Positions 44,817 through 53,711 of a stretch of DNA of 64,000 nt are shown one piece after another; position 1 is the stretch's first letter, and each line of letters starts with the position of its first letter. The notes below the pieces were generated by a model that did not search any database, was not told the origin of the DNA, and worked only from the letters and a program-made list of their open reading frames with translations. The stretch is from Actinomycetes bacterium (GTDB lineage: Bacteria > Actinomycetota > Acidimicrobiia > Acidimicrobiales > RAAP-2): the NCBI GenBank assembly GCA_021791895.1, contig JAJYVS010000012.1, positions 1 through 64,000 on the forward strand, given 5' to 3'. The translations under genes and the position numbers were made by a program.

Positions 44817-46400
44817 CTACAGCGCCGCCGTGTCGAGCACGATCCCCCGGCCGCTGCACACGTCGCAGACGGTGGAGAGCGACTCGATGAGGCCTTCGGA
44901 GATCCGCTTGCGGGTCATCTCGACCAGCCCCAGCTCGGAGATGTCGCCGACCTGGGTGCGGGTCTTGTCGCGGGCGAGGGCCGTGCGCAGGGCGGCCGCC
45001 ACCTTGTCCCGGTTCTCCCTGATCTCCATGTCGATGAAGTCGATGACGATGATCCCACCGATGTCGCGGAGCCGGAGCTGGCGCGCCACCTCCTCGGCGG
45101 CCTCCAGGTTGTTGCGGTAGACGGTCTCTTCGAGGTTGGTCTTGCCCACGTTCTTGCCGGTGTTCACGTCGATCACGGTCAGGGCCTCGGTCCGCTCGAT
45201 GATGAGCGAGCCGCCTGAGGGAAGCCAGACCTTGCGGTCCAGGGCCTTGTGGAGCTGCTCGTGGACGTGGAAGCGCTCGAAGAGCGGGAGGGGTTCGACC
45301 GCCGGGTCGTAGAACTCGACCCGGTCCTCGAGCTCCGGGCTGACCGAGGACACGTAGTGACGGACCTCCTCGTAGAGGGAGGGGTCGTCGATGATCACTG
45401 ACCGGTACTCACTGCTCAGCTCCTCCCGCAGGAGCCGGACGGCGAGGTCCGGCTCCCGGTAGAGCAGGCGGGGCTGGTCGGAACGGGCCGCCTCGGCCTC
45501 CACCGCCGACCACTGTCCGAGGAGGGTTGCGACGTCCCGGGACAGCTCCTCGGCGCTCACCCCCTCGGCGGCGGTCCGAACGATCAGGCCGTGGCCCTCG
45601 GGCCGGACCTCTTCCACGATGCGCCGGAGCCGGCGCCGTTCGTTGTCCCCCAGGCGCTTGGAGATGCCGAAGGTCGTGCTGTTGGGCACGAGGACGGCGA
45701 AGCGGCCGGGCAGGGAGACCTCCTGGGTGAGCCGGGCCCCCTTCGCCCCGATGGGGTTCTTCGTGACCTGGCACAGGATGGTCTGGCCGGGACGGAGCAC
45801 CTGTTCGATTCGGGGCTGTTCGCCCGACGGCCCGGCCTCGATGTCGTCTCGGTCGTAGCGGACGTCGCCCCGGTACAAGACGGCGTTCTTCGGGATCCCG
45901 ATGTCGATGAAGGCGGCCTCCATGCCCGGCAAAACGTTCTGGACCCGGCCCCAGTAGATGTTGCCGTCGATCTGGGTGGTCTCGTCGGAGCCCCGGGCCA
46001 CGTAGTGCTCGACCAGGGCCCGCCCCTCGAGCATGGCGATCTGGGTCAGCTCCGGTTGGACGTGCACGCACATCGAGTACCGGCCGACCGAGCGGGCGCG
46101 CGACGAGCGGCGCCGGCGGGACCGGCTCCGCTTGGGCGCCGGCTCCTCCTCGGCGCCCTCAGGGGGGCGATCGGGGGGTGGGGCGACCGCGGCCGCCTCG
46201 AGAGGGGTGCCGTTGGCGGCCGGGGTGCTGGGCGCGTCGCGGCCCGAGGGCCTCGGCGCGGGGGCCGGACGGGTGTCGCCGATCCGGGGACGGGGCGGAG
46301 CGCCGCCCTCAGGCCCGGGGGCGGCCCCGTTGTGTTCTGCTTCCCCTGGTGGGCGGTGGTCCACCTCGGTCTGCCCGGGGACGGACGTCGAATCGGTCAT
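44817..46400 (-). CDS. rng: Ribonuclease E/G family endoribonuclease
   Basis: Endonuclease for rRNA/tRNA processing and mRNA decay. The 527-residue protein has a disordered N-terminal region of ~115 residues ending in a very basic patch (KRSRSRRRRSSRARS), an S1 domain within DGNIYWGRVQNVLPGMEAAF and FIDIGIPKNAVLY, the 5'-sensor region (GLIVRTAAEG), and a DNase I-like catalytic part with TVIDVNTGKNVGK and IIVIDFIDME, which carry the Mg-binding Asp residues. The Zn-link CDVC is near the C-terminus. The layout, with unstructured N-terminus and short C-terminus, is typical of actinobacterial RNase E/G. It converges with the NUDIX gene. Confidence 0.94.
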   Translation of the reverse strand: MTDSTSVPGQTEVDHRPPGEAEHNGAAPGPEGGAPPRPRIGDTRPAPAPRPSGRDAPSTPAANGTPLEAAAVAPPPDRPPEGAEEEPAPKRSRSRRRRSSRARSVGRYSMCVHVQPELTQIAMLEGRALVEHYVARGSDETTQIDGNIYWGRVQNVLPGMEAAFIDIGIPKNAVLYRGDVRYDRDDIEAGPSGEQPRIEQVLRPGQTILCQVTKNPIGAKGARLTQEVSLPGRFAVLVPNSTTFGISKRLGDNERRRLRRIVEEVRPEGHGLIVRTAAEGVSAEELSRDVATLLGQWSAVEAEAARSDQPRLLYREPDLAVRLLREELSSEYRSVIIDDPSLYEEVRHYVSSVSPELEDRVEFYDPAVEPLPLFERFHVHEQLHKALDRKVWLPSGGSLIIERTEALTVIDVNTGKNVGKTNLEETVYRNNLEAAEEVARQLRLRDIGGIIVIDFIDMEIRENRDKVAAALRTALARDKTRTQVGDISELGLVEMTRKRISEGLIESLSTVCDVCSGRGIVLDTAAL

Positions 46401-46424
46401 GAGGGAAGACCCTCCTCGGAGTGC

Positions 46425-47186
46425 TCACGACGCACGCTCCCAGGCGTGCGCGGCCATGGCGACGTCGAGGCCGAGGCCCGCGCTGAGGGGCTCCCACCGT
46501 TCGCCGCCATGTTCGATCCACTGTTGCGTTCTGCGGGCTCGGCCCAGCATCACGTCGGCGCCAAGCGCCTCGACCAGCTCCCGGGGGCGGACGCCCCGCG
46601 GTCGGGTGGTCAGTTCGGCCCGGAGCCACGTCGGCGCACCGCACGAGGACTCCTCGGGGTGGTGCGACACGGCCAGCGACCGGACCGCGGGACGGAGGTC
46701 GTCGTCGAAGATTCGACCCTTGCGCTCACGCCGCACCGAAACGCTCGGAGCGTCGAGCAGCCGCTCGACGCTCCTCGCCAGTTCCGATGCCGTCACGCCC
46801 CGTACCTCCAGGTCCCAGGAACACAATGTTACTTCTTGCTGCAGCGAGTCGGCGCCACCGGCCACCCTCGAGAGGGCCACCACGTCGATGCCCTCGGGCA
46901 GCGCCTCGGAGAGCGTCGCGGCCAGACAGCCCAGTTCGTCGGGGTTTTCGGGCCTCGACACCTCCACCGGCACCAGGGTGACGTCGAGGTACTCGGCCAG
47001 CGACTCGGCCCCGGTCGGGAGCGCCAGCCCGAAGGCCAGGAGCGGCCGGGGGTTGAACCCGTTGGACGAGGCGACCGGCAGCCCGCTGCGGCGCAGGGCC
47101 CGCTCCCACATCCGGGCCACGTCCCGGTGGCTGGTGAAGCGGACCTTGCCCAACTTCACGAAGCGGATCCTCAGCCGGTCGGCCAC
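46425..47186 (-). CDS. DUF2344 / TIGR03936 protein, partner of radical SAM protein
   Basis: A 253-residue protein starting LRIRFVKLGKVRFTSHRDVA with WERALRRSGLPVASSNGFNP and RPLLAFGLALPTGAESLAEY, diagnostic of the DUF2344 family. Members occur next to, or fused with, TIGR03960 radical SAM proteins. Biochemistry is unknown; positive N-terminal residues suggest RNA contact but that is speculation. Its start is directly adjacent (zero gap) to the radical SAM stop, so the two are probably co-translated. The next gene downstream is rng. Confidence 0.9.
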   Translation of the reverse strand: MADRLRIRFVKLGKVRFTSHRDVARMWERALRRSGLPVASSNGFNPRPLLAFGLALPTGAESLAEYLDVTLVPVEVSRPENPDELGCLAATLSEALPEGIDVVALSRVAGGADSLQQEVTLCSWDLEVRGVTASELARSVERLLDAPSVSVRRERKGRIFDDDLRPAVRSLAVSHHPEESSCGAPTWLRAELTTRPRGVRPRELVEALGADVMLGRARRTQQWIEHGGERWEPLSAGLGLDVAMAAHAWERAS

Positions 47187-49130
47187 TCAGCGCACCCCGA
47201 TGGAGGAGACGAAGCGGACCGGCACCCGGTCCCCCCGGGACAGGTCCTGTCCGGTCCCCTGGCTTCCCCCCGCCGGCGCCACGTTGGACGCCACCACGTG
47301 CTCCAGACCGGCGTCGGTGCAGGCGCCGCAGTCGTAGCAGGGGGTCCACCGGCAGTCCTCCACCGCCACCGCCGAGAGCGCGTCCTGCCAGTCCGACCAC
47401 AAGAAGTCCCGATGCAGCCCGGCCGACAGATGGTCCCAAGCCAGGACCTCGTCCCCGGCCCGGGGGCGGTGGACCACCTCGTCGAAGGACAGACCTTCGG
47501 CATCGAGGGCTGCCTCCCATTTGGCCAGGTCGAAGCACTCCGACCACTCCTGGAAGGTCCCCCCGGCGCGCCACACCCGCTCGATCACCGCCCCCAACCG
47601 GCGATCCCCCCGAGACGCCAGACCCTCAACCGCCGAGGCCTCGGGGTCGTGCCAGCGAAGGGTCAGGCCCCGGACCCCCCGGCAGGCGTCCTTCAGTAGG
47701 TGGATCTTGCGTGCCAACTCGGCCACCGTGTCCTGCGCCGACCACTGGAAAGGCGTCTGGGCCTTGGGCACGAACCCGCCGACCGATGCCACCACCGTGG
47801 GTGAGCGATGGTGGCGTCGACCGACCTCGACGCAACGCCGGGCCAGCTCGGCGATCCCGAGTACGTCCTCGTCGCGCTCGGTCGGCAGGCCGATCAGGAA
47901 GTACAGCTTCACCCGACGCCACCCGTTGGCGAACGCGGCGTCAACCGCGCCGTAGAGATCGTCCTCGGTGATCAGCTTGTTGATCACCCGGCGCATCCGC
48001 CAGGTGCCCCCCTCGGGGGCGAAGGTGAGGCCGGTGCGGCGGGCCCGCGCGATCTCAGTCGCCGTGCCCACGGTGAAGGCGTCGACCCGGAGGCTCGGCA
48101 GGCTGACCGACACCGGCTGGTCCCCGCACGCCCCGGACATGACCGCCCGCACCGTCTCTTCGATCGAAGAAAAGTCCGCCGTGGACAGGGAGGTGAGCGC
48201 CACCTCGTCGTAGCCGGTCCGGGCCAGGCCGGCTTGGATCATCTCTTGCACCTGGTGCTCGGGCCGCTCCCGCACCGGGCGGGTGATCATCCCGGCCTGG
48301 CAGAACCGGCAGCCCCGGGTGCACCCCCGGAACACCTCGACGTTCAGCCGGTCGTGCACGACCTCGGTCAGCGGCACCAGCTGGCGCTTGGGGTAGGGCC
48401 AGGCGGCGAGATCGGCGACCGTCCGCTTCTCGACCCGGGGCGGCGCCACCGGGCTCACCGGTACGACCTCCGCCAACGCCCCGTCGGCCCGGCTCACCCG
48501 GTAGAGGCTGGGGACGTACACGCCGGCGACCGACGCCAGGGCCTCGAGCACCTCACCCCGGTCCTCGCTGCCGCCAGACCGCCAGGTTCCCACGACCTCG
48601 GTGATCTCCCCCACCACCTCCTCGCCGTCGCCGAGGACGAAGGCGTCGACGAAGTCGGCCAACGGCTCGGGGTTGAAGGTGCAGTGACCGCCGGCCAAGA
48701 CCAGGGGATGGCCGCTGTGCCGGTCGGCCGTCCGGACCGCCAGGCCGGCCAGATCCAGCAGGTTCAGCACGTTCGTGTAGACGAGCTCGGCCGACAGGTT
48801 GAAGGCGATGACGTCGAAGTCGGCCGCGCTCAGGTGGTTCTCCAGGCTGAACAGGGGCACGCCCGCGGCCCGCATGGCGGCCTCCATGTCCACCCACGGC
48901 GCGTAGGCGCGCTCGGCCACCGAGTCGGCTCGCTCGTTCAAGAGCTCGTAGAGGATCTGCAGCCCCTGGTTCGGTAACCCGATCTCGTAGGTGTCGGGGT
49001 AGACGAGCAGCCAGGCCACCTGTCCCGGACCATGGACAGACGCAATTGCCCCGAACTCCCCACCGATGTAGCGAGCGGGCTTGGAGACCCCGTCGAGCAG
49101 TGGTTCGACTCTCGGCCACAGCGATCGCAC
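47187..49130 (-). CDS. Radical SAM protein of the TIGR03960 group
   Basis: A 647-residue radical SAM enzyme. The first ~170 residues look like a B12-binding-type Rossmann domain (YPDTYEIGLPNQGLQILYEL and GHPLVLAGGHCTFNPEPLAD). The radical SAM cluster motif is C270-x3-C274-x2-C277 in VFRGCTRGCRFCQAG, followed by the TIM-barrel region. A second cysteine group, C598, C601, C604 with C593 close by, near the C-terminus may bind an extra iron-sulfur cluster or zinc. No function is established for the family; it always travels with DUF2344. GTG at 49130. Confidence 0.9.
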   Translation of the reverse strand: MRSLWPRVEPLLDGVSKPARYIGGEFGAIASVHGPGQVAWLLVYPDTYEIGLPNQGLQILYELLNERADSVAERAYAPWVDMEAAMRAAGVPLFSLENHLSAADFDVIAFNLSAELVYTNVLNLLDLAGLAVRTADRHSGHPLVLAGGHCTFNPEPLADFVDAFVLGDGEEVVGEITEVVGTWRSGGSEDRGEVLEALASVAGVYVPSLYRVSRADGALAEVVPVSPVAPPRVEKRTVADLAAWPYPKRQLVPLTEVVHDRLNVEVFRGCTRGCRFCQAGMITRPVRERPEHQVQEMIQAGLARTGYDEVALTSLSTADFSSIEETVRAVMSGACGDQPVSVSLPSLRVDAFTVGTATEIARARRTGLTFAPEGGTWRMRRVINKLITEDDLYGAVDAAFANGWRRVKLYFLIGLPTERDEDVLGIAELARRCVEVGRRHHRSPTVVASVGGFVPKAQTPFQWSAQDTVAELARKIHLLKDACRGVRGLTLRWHDPEASAVEGLASRGDRRLGAVIERVWRAGGTFQEWSECFDLAKWEAALDAEGLSFDEVVHRPRAGDEVLAWDHLSAGLHRDFLWSDWQDALSAVAVEDCRWTPCYDCGACTDAGLEHVVASNVAPAGGSQGTGQDLSRGDRVPVRFVSSIGVR

Positions 49131-49180
49131 GGGCAGGTCAGCTTAGGCCAGCCGAGGGTGGACCGGATCCGGGTTGTGGA

Positions 49181-49744
49181 TTAGTTGGCGTCCCACGGCA
49201 GCTTTGCCATCCAGGCGTCGAAGAGTCCAAGGTCATGACGGGATCGCGCGCGTGCGTGGGGGACGGACTCCGGGAACGACCACACCATGCGGCCAGGGTC
49301 CAGTTCGTCCAGTTCGGAGTACCAATCAAAAAGGGGTCTCGCGAGCTGACGATGGACGGCGAAGTTGCTCCGCGTCCTGTTCGTGTCGGACCCCCTTTGA
49401 CGTTCGAGCGTCGCATCATCGGGAACCGAGCAGAGGACCAAGTCCGCGATGCCGAGCAGCCGGTGCGCCATCCAACGTCGGACCGCGCCGACACCGGCCA
49501 AGAACCGGTCGATCGACTCGAGGCCGAGGCGAGTGAGGCCAGCGAATCCATGGCGCGCCTCGATCGCCGTTGCCTGCACCCACCGATCGCGGTTGACGCG
49601 AGCCCAATACTGCGCCTGCAGTGCATCGGACGCCTCGGAGGGAGGGCCCGGGTATCGGGTTTCAAGAAGCAGGGTTGCACCCGCGTGCGCCAGGGACCAG
49701 GTGGTCTTGCCGGAAGCGTTCGGCCCTTCGACAACGATGATCAT
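49181..49744 (-). CDS. P-loop kinase-like protein, unknown substrate
   Basis: A 187-residue protein with Walker A EGPNASGKTT (GPNASGKT at 7-14) directly after an IIVV strand, typical of small-molecule or nucleotide kinases (thymidylate-kinase-like). A lid-like stretch is rich in Arg (TLERQRGSDTNRTRSNF). Codon use differs from neighbours: GTT, GAA, CTT, GCT, TAT, TTT, AGA and AGG are all used, and it ends in TAA, suggesting recent acquisition. I do not recognise a specific family. It lies between the radical SAM gene and the amidohydrolase, with gaps of 50 and 28 bases. Confidence 0.78.
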   Translation of the reverse strand: MIIVVEGPNASGKTTWSLAHAGATLLLETRYPGPPSEASDALQAQYWARVNRDRWVQATAIEARHGFAGLTRLGLESIDRFLAGVGAVRRWMAHRLLGIADLVLCSVPDDATLERQRGSDTNRTRSNFAVHRQLARPLFDWYSELDELDPGRMVWSFPESVPHARARSRHDLGLFDAWMAKLPWDAN

Positions 49745-49772
49745 GCGTCGTGCACGACCTGCTCGGCGCGGT

Positions 49773-50903
49773 TCAGCCCAGGCCGAGGAGTTCGGCCCCG
49801 TTGCCCCAAAAGAACCGCTCCTGGACGTCGGTCGCGAACCCCTCGAGGGCCCCGGTGAAGATCTCGAAGGGGTGTCGGCCCCCCTCGGGGTGCGGATAGT
49901 CGGTCGAGAACATGAACAGCTGGGGTCCGCCCTGTTCGACGAGCCACCTGGTGTCCTCGAAGGGGAACGGGGTGAACTTCAGTTGGCGAGCCACGTACTC
50001 GGATGGCTTCAAGCTCAGCTCGCCCAGGAGCGGCTCGAACTTCGAGAAGTTTCGCTGCGCGTGGTCGAGGTTGCGCACGAAGGCCGGCACCCACGACGCG
50101 CCGAGCTCGACGGCGGCACCCCGCAGGGCCGGGTGCCGCTCCAGGACCCCGTCGAGCACGAGACAGGCCAAGAAGCGTTCGGGCGAGTGGTGCACCACCG
50201 GGAAGTCCTTGGCCCGCATGTTCTCGCCGCCGCCCAGCCAGTCGCTCGGTCGCGGGCGTCCGTTGTTGTGGTAGGCGCGCGCCAGCAGCTTGCCCCCTCC
50301 GACGTGCAGAACGAAGGGGACGCCGGCCCCCGCGAGACGGGCCCACACCCCTTCGAGGTCGACGTGGGCCGGCGAGATGTCCCCGGGCATGTCCGAGGGG
50401 ATCCAGACCGCCGCGACCCCGAGTTCGATCGCCTCGTCCAATGCCGCGGCCGCCCGGGCCGGCTCGGCGAGCGGGAGGAAGCCCACCGGCTTCAGCCGGG
50501 GGTCGGATTCGCAGAAGGCACACATGGCCCGGTTGAGCGCACGGGTCCCCCCGTAGAGGACCTCGGTGTCCTTGCTCGCGCCGAAATGGCTGAGCGAGAA
50601 GGTGGGGAACACCAGTTGGGCACCGATGCCGAGGGCGTCGAGGACCCGCGAACGCACCGCGGGGTCGAGGGCACCGGGGGCCAGCCAACCCTTGGGACCC
50701 GCGATCACCTCTGGTCCGATCTCCTGGTCCCGGTGCCCGGCCCACACCGAGGGGAGCCGCTCCATGAGCGTCTTGGCCCCGGCACCGGCATTGTCGAGAC
50801 CCAGTCCGCGGAGCCGGCTCCGCACCTTCGGGTCGGCGAAGGACGGCAACCACTCCTCGGTCTCCATCACATGGCTGTCCGCGTCGAAGACCCCTACCGG
50901 CAT
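49773..50903 (-). CDS. Amidohydrolase family 2 protein
   Basis: A 376-residue metal-dependent hydrolase or decarboxylase of the ACMSD-like amidohydrolase-2 group. The metal motif D-A-D-S-H (D7, D9, H11) opens the protein; further candidate ligands are H in VPFVLHVGGGK, H in VVHHSPER and D in MFSTDYPHPEGG. Such proteins act on aromatic or related carboxylates; substrate here is not predictable. It occupies the position where rodA usually follows the PBP2 gene in mre operons, and is co-directional with it across a 67-base gap. Confidence 0.87.
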   Translation of the reverse strand: MPVGVFDADSHVMETEEWLPSFADPKVRSRLRGLGLDNAGAGAKTLMERLPSVWAGHRDQEIGPEVIAGPKGWLAPGALDPAVRSRVLDALGIGAQLVFPTFSLSHFGASKDTEVLYGGTRALNRAMCAFCESDPRLKPVGFLPLAEPARAAAALDEAIELGVAAVWIPSDMPGDISPAHVDLEGVWARLAGAGVPFVLHVGGGKLLARAYHNNGRPRPSDWLGGGENMRAKDFPVVHHSPERFLACLVLDGVLERHPALRGAAVELGASWVPAFVRNLDHAQRNFSKFEPLLGELSLKPSEYVARQLKFTPFPFEDTRWLVEQGGPQLFMFSTDYPHPEGGRHPFEIFTGALEGFATDVQERFFWGNGAELLGLG

Positions 50904-50970
50904 GGCGCCACCCTCCCCCGCTCGCCCCCAGTGTGCCAGGTGCCTGTCGGGCGGCGGGCCCGAGGCGCCC

Positions 50971-53175
50971 TCAGCCGCCGGTCGTCGCGCCGGCCGGCGG
51001 GTTGAAGGGGACCGGGGCCGTCGACGGCGGGGTCTTGGCAGTGGGGATCTGCACCGGACCGATCGGATTGGTCACCAGGTAGTTGAAGATGTTCATCACC
51101 GCCGGTGCAGCGGCCGACGCGCCGTAGCCGGCCTGGGAGACGACCACCGCCACCACGTACTTGGGGTTGGGCTCGGGGCCGAACCCGACGAACCAGGCGT
51201 TGGGCTCGTCGGTCCCCTTGGTGATGGAGCTGATGGCCGTGTCGGCGGTCCCGGTCTTCCCGGCGATCTGGAACTGGGAGAGACTGAACCCGGCGACCCC
51301 CTTGAAGGTGCTGGCGGCGGTCCCGTACTCCACCGCGCCCTCGAAGCCCTGGAGCATGGCCGAGTAGTCGACCGGTGGGATCGACACGTGCCCCGTGACC
51401 CGGGGGGTGAACCGCTTCACCACCTTGTCGGTGGATGGGTCGACCAGGGCCGCTGCCACCTGGGGCTGGTACCGGGTGCCTCCGTTGGCGAAGGTGGCGT
51501 AGGCGTTCGCCAACTCGATCGGGGTGACCACCGTGGCGCCCTGACCGAATGCCATCTCGAGGTTGTCGCCGACGTACCAGGTCGTGGTGGGGAAAGCCGC
51601 CGGCGCCTCCTTGTGCAGGAGCTGGCGCTCAGCCTGGCTGTCGACCCGGCCCTGGGCCTCGCCGGGCAGGTCGATGCCGGTGACCTGGTCCAGGCCGTAC
51701 TGGTCGGCCATGTTCTGGATCGGCGAGGGCCCGAACTGCTTCTGGTTGACGTAGAAGAGGTAGCCCATGTCGTAGAAGTAGTAGTCGTCCGAGATGGCCA
51801 GCGCCTTGGTGACGTTGACGTAGCCAGCACCCGAGGCCTCGGCATCGTGGAACTGGCAGCCGGCCCCGGCACCGCCGGCGAGGCTGGTATTGCAGTTCGG
51901 CACCTTGAACAGGCCGGTGTCATCGACGTAGGTGCCCGGCGTCACCAGGCCCGCCTTCAAGGCGGCGGTGGCCGTGGCCAGTTTGAAGGTCGACCCTGGC
52001 GTGTAGAGGCCGTCGATCGCGTAGTTGTCGAGGGCGCACCCGCCGAGCGCGCTCTGGCACCCTTGGGTGAGCGCGTTGTAGTTGGCACTCGAGATCCCTC
52101 CCACCCACTGGTTCAGGCTGTAGCTGGGATAGGAGGCCATGGCCAGGACGGCCCCGGTCTGCACGTCCTCGACGACCGCGGCACCGTCGAGCGCCGCCGG
52201 GTACACCCCGGAGACCGGATCCTTGGTGTTGCGGTCGGCCATGATCACCGACTGGAGGTAGCCCTGGACCGCCTCTTGGAGGTTGGTGTCGATGTTCGTG
52301 ACCAAGAGGTCGCCCTCCTGAGCGGGCGTCTTGCGCAGGGTGCCGACCACCTGGTTCTGCGCGTTGACGAGGAGCTCGTCTTTCCCGGGAACCCCGCGCA
52401 GGCTCTGCTCGTACTCGGCCTCGAGCCCGGTCTGACCCACCTGGCTGGAGGGCTGGTAGCCGGCCTTCGGATTGGCCTGGAGCTGCTTTTGGGTGATCGG
52501 TCCCACGTAACCGAGGAGGTGGGACGCGACACACCCGCACCCCTTGCCCTGGGGATAGGTACGGACGGTGGTCTCCTGGACGCTCACTCCGGGGAATTCC
52601 GCCCGGTGCTCATCGAGGTACTGGATCGTCGTGATGGGGGCGCCGGTCAGGACGGGAACCGGTTGGTACACGTTGTACTGGGAGCTGTTCAGGGCCGCCT
52701 TGATCTGGGTCGGGGTCTCTCCGACCAGAGCCGCCACCTTGGGGATGATCCCCGGGTCCACCGTGGCCTCGTAGCGCGACAGCACGATCTGCTCCTCGAC
52801 CTGGTTGCCCACCAGGATCCGGCCGTTACGGTCGAGGATCTCCCCCCGGGGGGCGGGGATCGAGACCACCCGCACCACGTTCTGGTCGACGGCCGCGGTC
52901 GCCTTCTTCTGGCCGATGATCTGCAGGCTCCACAGGCGAAGCACCATCGTCGCGAAGAGGGCCAGAAAGATGAGCCCGATGACCGCGATCCGGATGTTGG
53001 GCCGGGACGGCACCTCCTGGGGCGAGGCGACGAGCGCACCGACGTTCACACTGCGTCGTCGGCGCATCCGGGGCGACCGCCCTACCCGGCGAGGGGGCGC
53101 CAGCGCCCGTGATTTCACCGGTCGGTCGAACCTGCGTCCGCCCCGAACGAGGCGGAACCCGACCCGTCGGGTCAC
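50971..53175 (-). CDS. mrdA: Penicillin-binding protein 2 (class B transpeptidase)
   Basis: Peptidoglycan transpeptidase of the elongation machinery. The 734-residue protein has a basic cytoplasmic N-terminus, one membrane helix near residues 62-80, a dimerisation domain, and a transpeptidase domain with S395-T-F-K398 (nucleophile in TPGSTFK), S462-D-D464 at the S-x-N position, and K640-T-G. The S-D-D variant departs from S-x-N. A long, glycine-rich loop with three Cys (GCQSALGGC and CNT) suggests disulfides outside. GTG at 53175 overlaps the mreD stop as GTGA; ATG at 53067 is an alternative. Confidence 0.93.
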   Translation of the reverse strand: MTRRVGFRLVRGGRRFDRPVKSRALAPPRRVGRSPRMRRRRSVNVGALVASPQEVPSRPNIRIAVIGLIFLALFATMVLRLWSLQIIGQKKATAAVDQNVVRVVSIPAPRGEILDRNGRILVGNQVEEQIVLSRYEATVDPGIIPKVAALVGETPTQIKAALNSSQYNVYQPVPVLTGAPITTIQYLDEHRAEFPGVSVQETTVRTYPQGKGCGCVASHLLGYVGPITQKQLQANPKAGYQPSSQVGQTGLEAEYEQSLRGVPGKDELLVNAQNQVVGTLRKTPAQEGDLLVTNIDTNLQEAVQGYLQSVIMADRNTKDPVSGVYPAALDGAAVVEDVQTGAVLAMASYPSYSLNQWVGGISSANYNALTQGCQSALGGCALDNYAIDGLYTPGSTFKLATATAALKAGLVTPGTYVDDTGLFKVPNCNTSLAGGAGAGCQFHDAEASGAGYVNVTKALAISDDYYFYDMGYLFYVNQKQFGPSPIQNMADQYGLDQVTGIDLPGEAQGRVDSQAERQLLHKEAPAAFPTTTWYVGDNLEMAFGQGATVVTPIELANAYATFANGGTRYQPQVAAALVDPSTDKVVKRFTPRVTGHVSIPPVDYSAMLQGFEGAVEYGTAASTFKGVAGFSLSQFQIAGKTGTADTAISSITKGTDEPNAWFVGFGPEPNPKYVVAVVVSQAGYGASAAAPAVMNIFNYLVTNPIGPVQIPTAKTPPSTAPVPFNPPAGATTGG

Positions 53176-53711
53176 GGGGCGTCCCCCGAGACCAGCGTCC
53201 CCCGCCAAGCCGCGCCCGAGGCCTCCTGGCCGAACGCCCAGCGGCAGACCCCGGTCATCGGGTAGCTCAGGATCCCGTTGGCCACCGAGACGACCAGCAC
53301 GGCCGCGCCGAGCCCGGTGGTGAGCATGTCCGGCTGGCCGAGCACCGTCCCGAGCACCGCGAACATGATGACGCCGATTGCGCTGGCGATGGTCGCGACC
53401 CCCGGGCCGAACAGCGGGTGGGACCGGTCCACGCCCGAATTGGCCAGCTGGCCGGCGGCCGCGCCGATCAGCGTGCCGACGAGGGCGCTCAGGCCGAAGG
53501 GGGTGGGCAGGAACAGGTCGATGGCGATCCCCGTGCAGAAACCGGCCACTGCCCCCCGTTCTGGCCCCCCGACCAGGCCGGCGACCGCCGCCAGACCGAT
53601 CATCAGCTCGGGGTGGGCGCCGGCCACCCACAGGTCGAGGCCGACGGTGAGCTGGAGCACGAGGGCCACGATCAGGACCAAGAGACCCCTCGTGACCTCC
53701 CGGCCGGTCAC
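53172..53711 (-). CDS. mreD: Rod shape-determining protein MreD
   Basis: Integral membrane component of the elongasome linking MreC and PBP2/RodA. About 179 residues with five or so hydrophobic helices (LLVLIVALVLQLTVGLDLWV, then TGIAIDLFLPTPFGLSALV, both hallmarks of MreD). GTG at 53711 overlaps the mreC stop as GTGA; GTG at 53726 would add five residues. Its own stop overlaps the PBP2 start. Function from family and operon context. Confidence 0.9.
   Translation of the reverse strand: MTGREVTRGLLVLIVALVLQLTVGLDLWVAGAHPELMIGLAAVAGLVGGPERGAVAGFCTGIAIDLFLPTPFGLSALVGTLIGAAAGQLANSGVDRSHPLFGPGVATIASAIGVIMFAVLGTVLGQPDMLTTGLGAAVLVVSVANGILSYPMTGVCRWAFGQEASGAAWRGTLVSGDAP

Noticed and set aside
49181-49744. 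Thymidylate kinase (tmk)
   Set aside because: The P-loop fits but the DR-x type motif and full lid of thymidylate kinase are not clear, so only a general kinase call was made.
50566-53112. 848-codon open frame on the plus strand over the PBP2 gene
   Set aside because: Antisense shadow; PBP2 motifs are intact on the minus strand.
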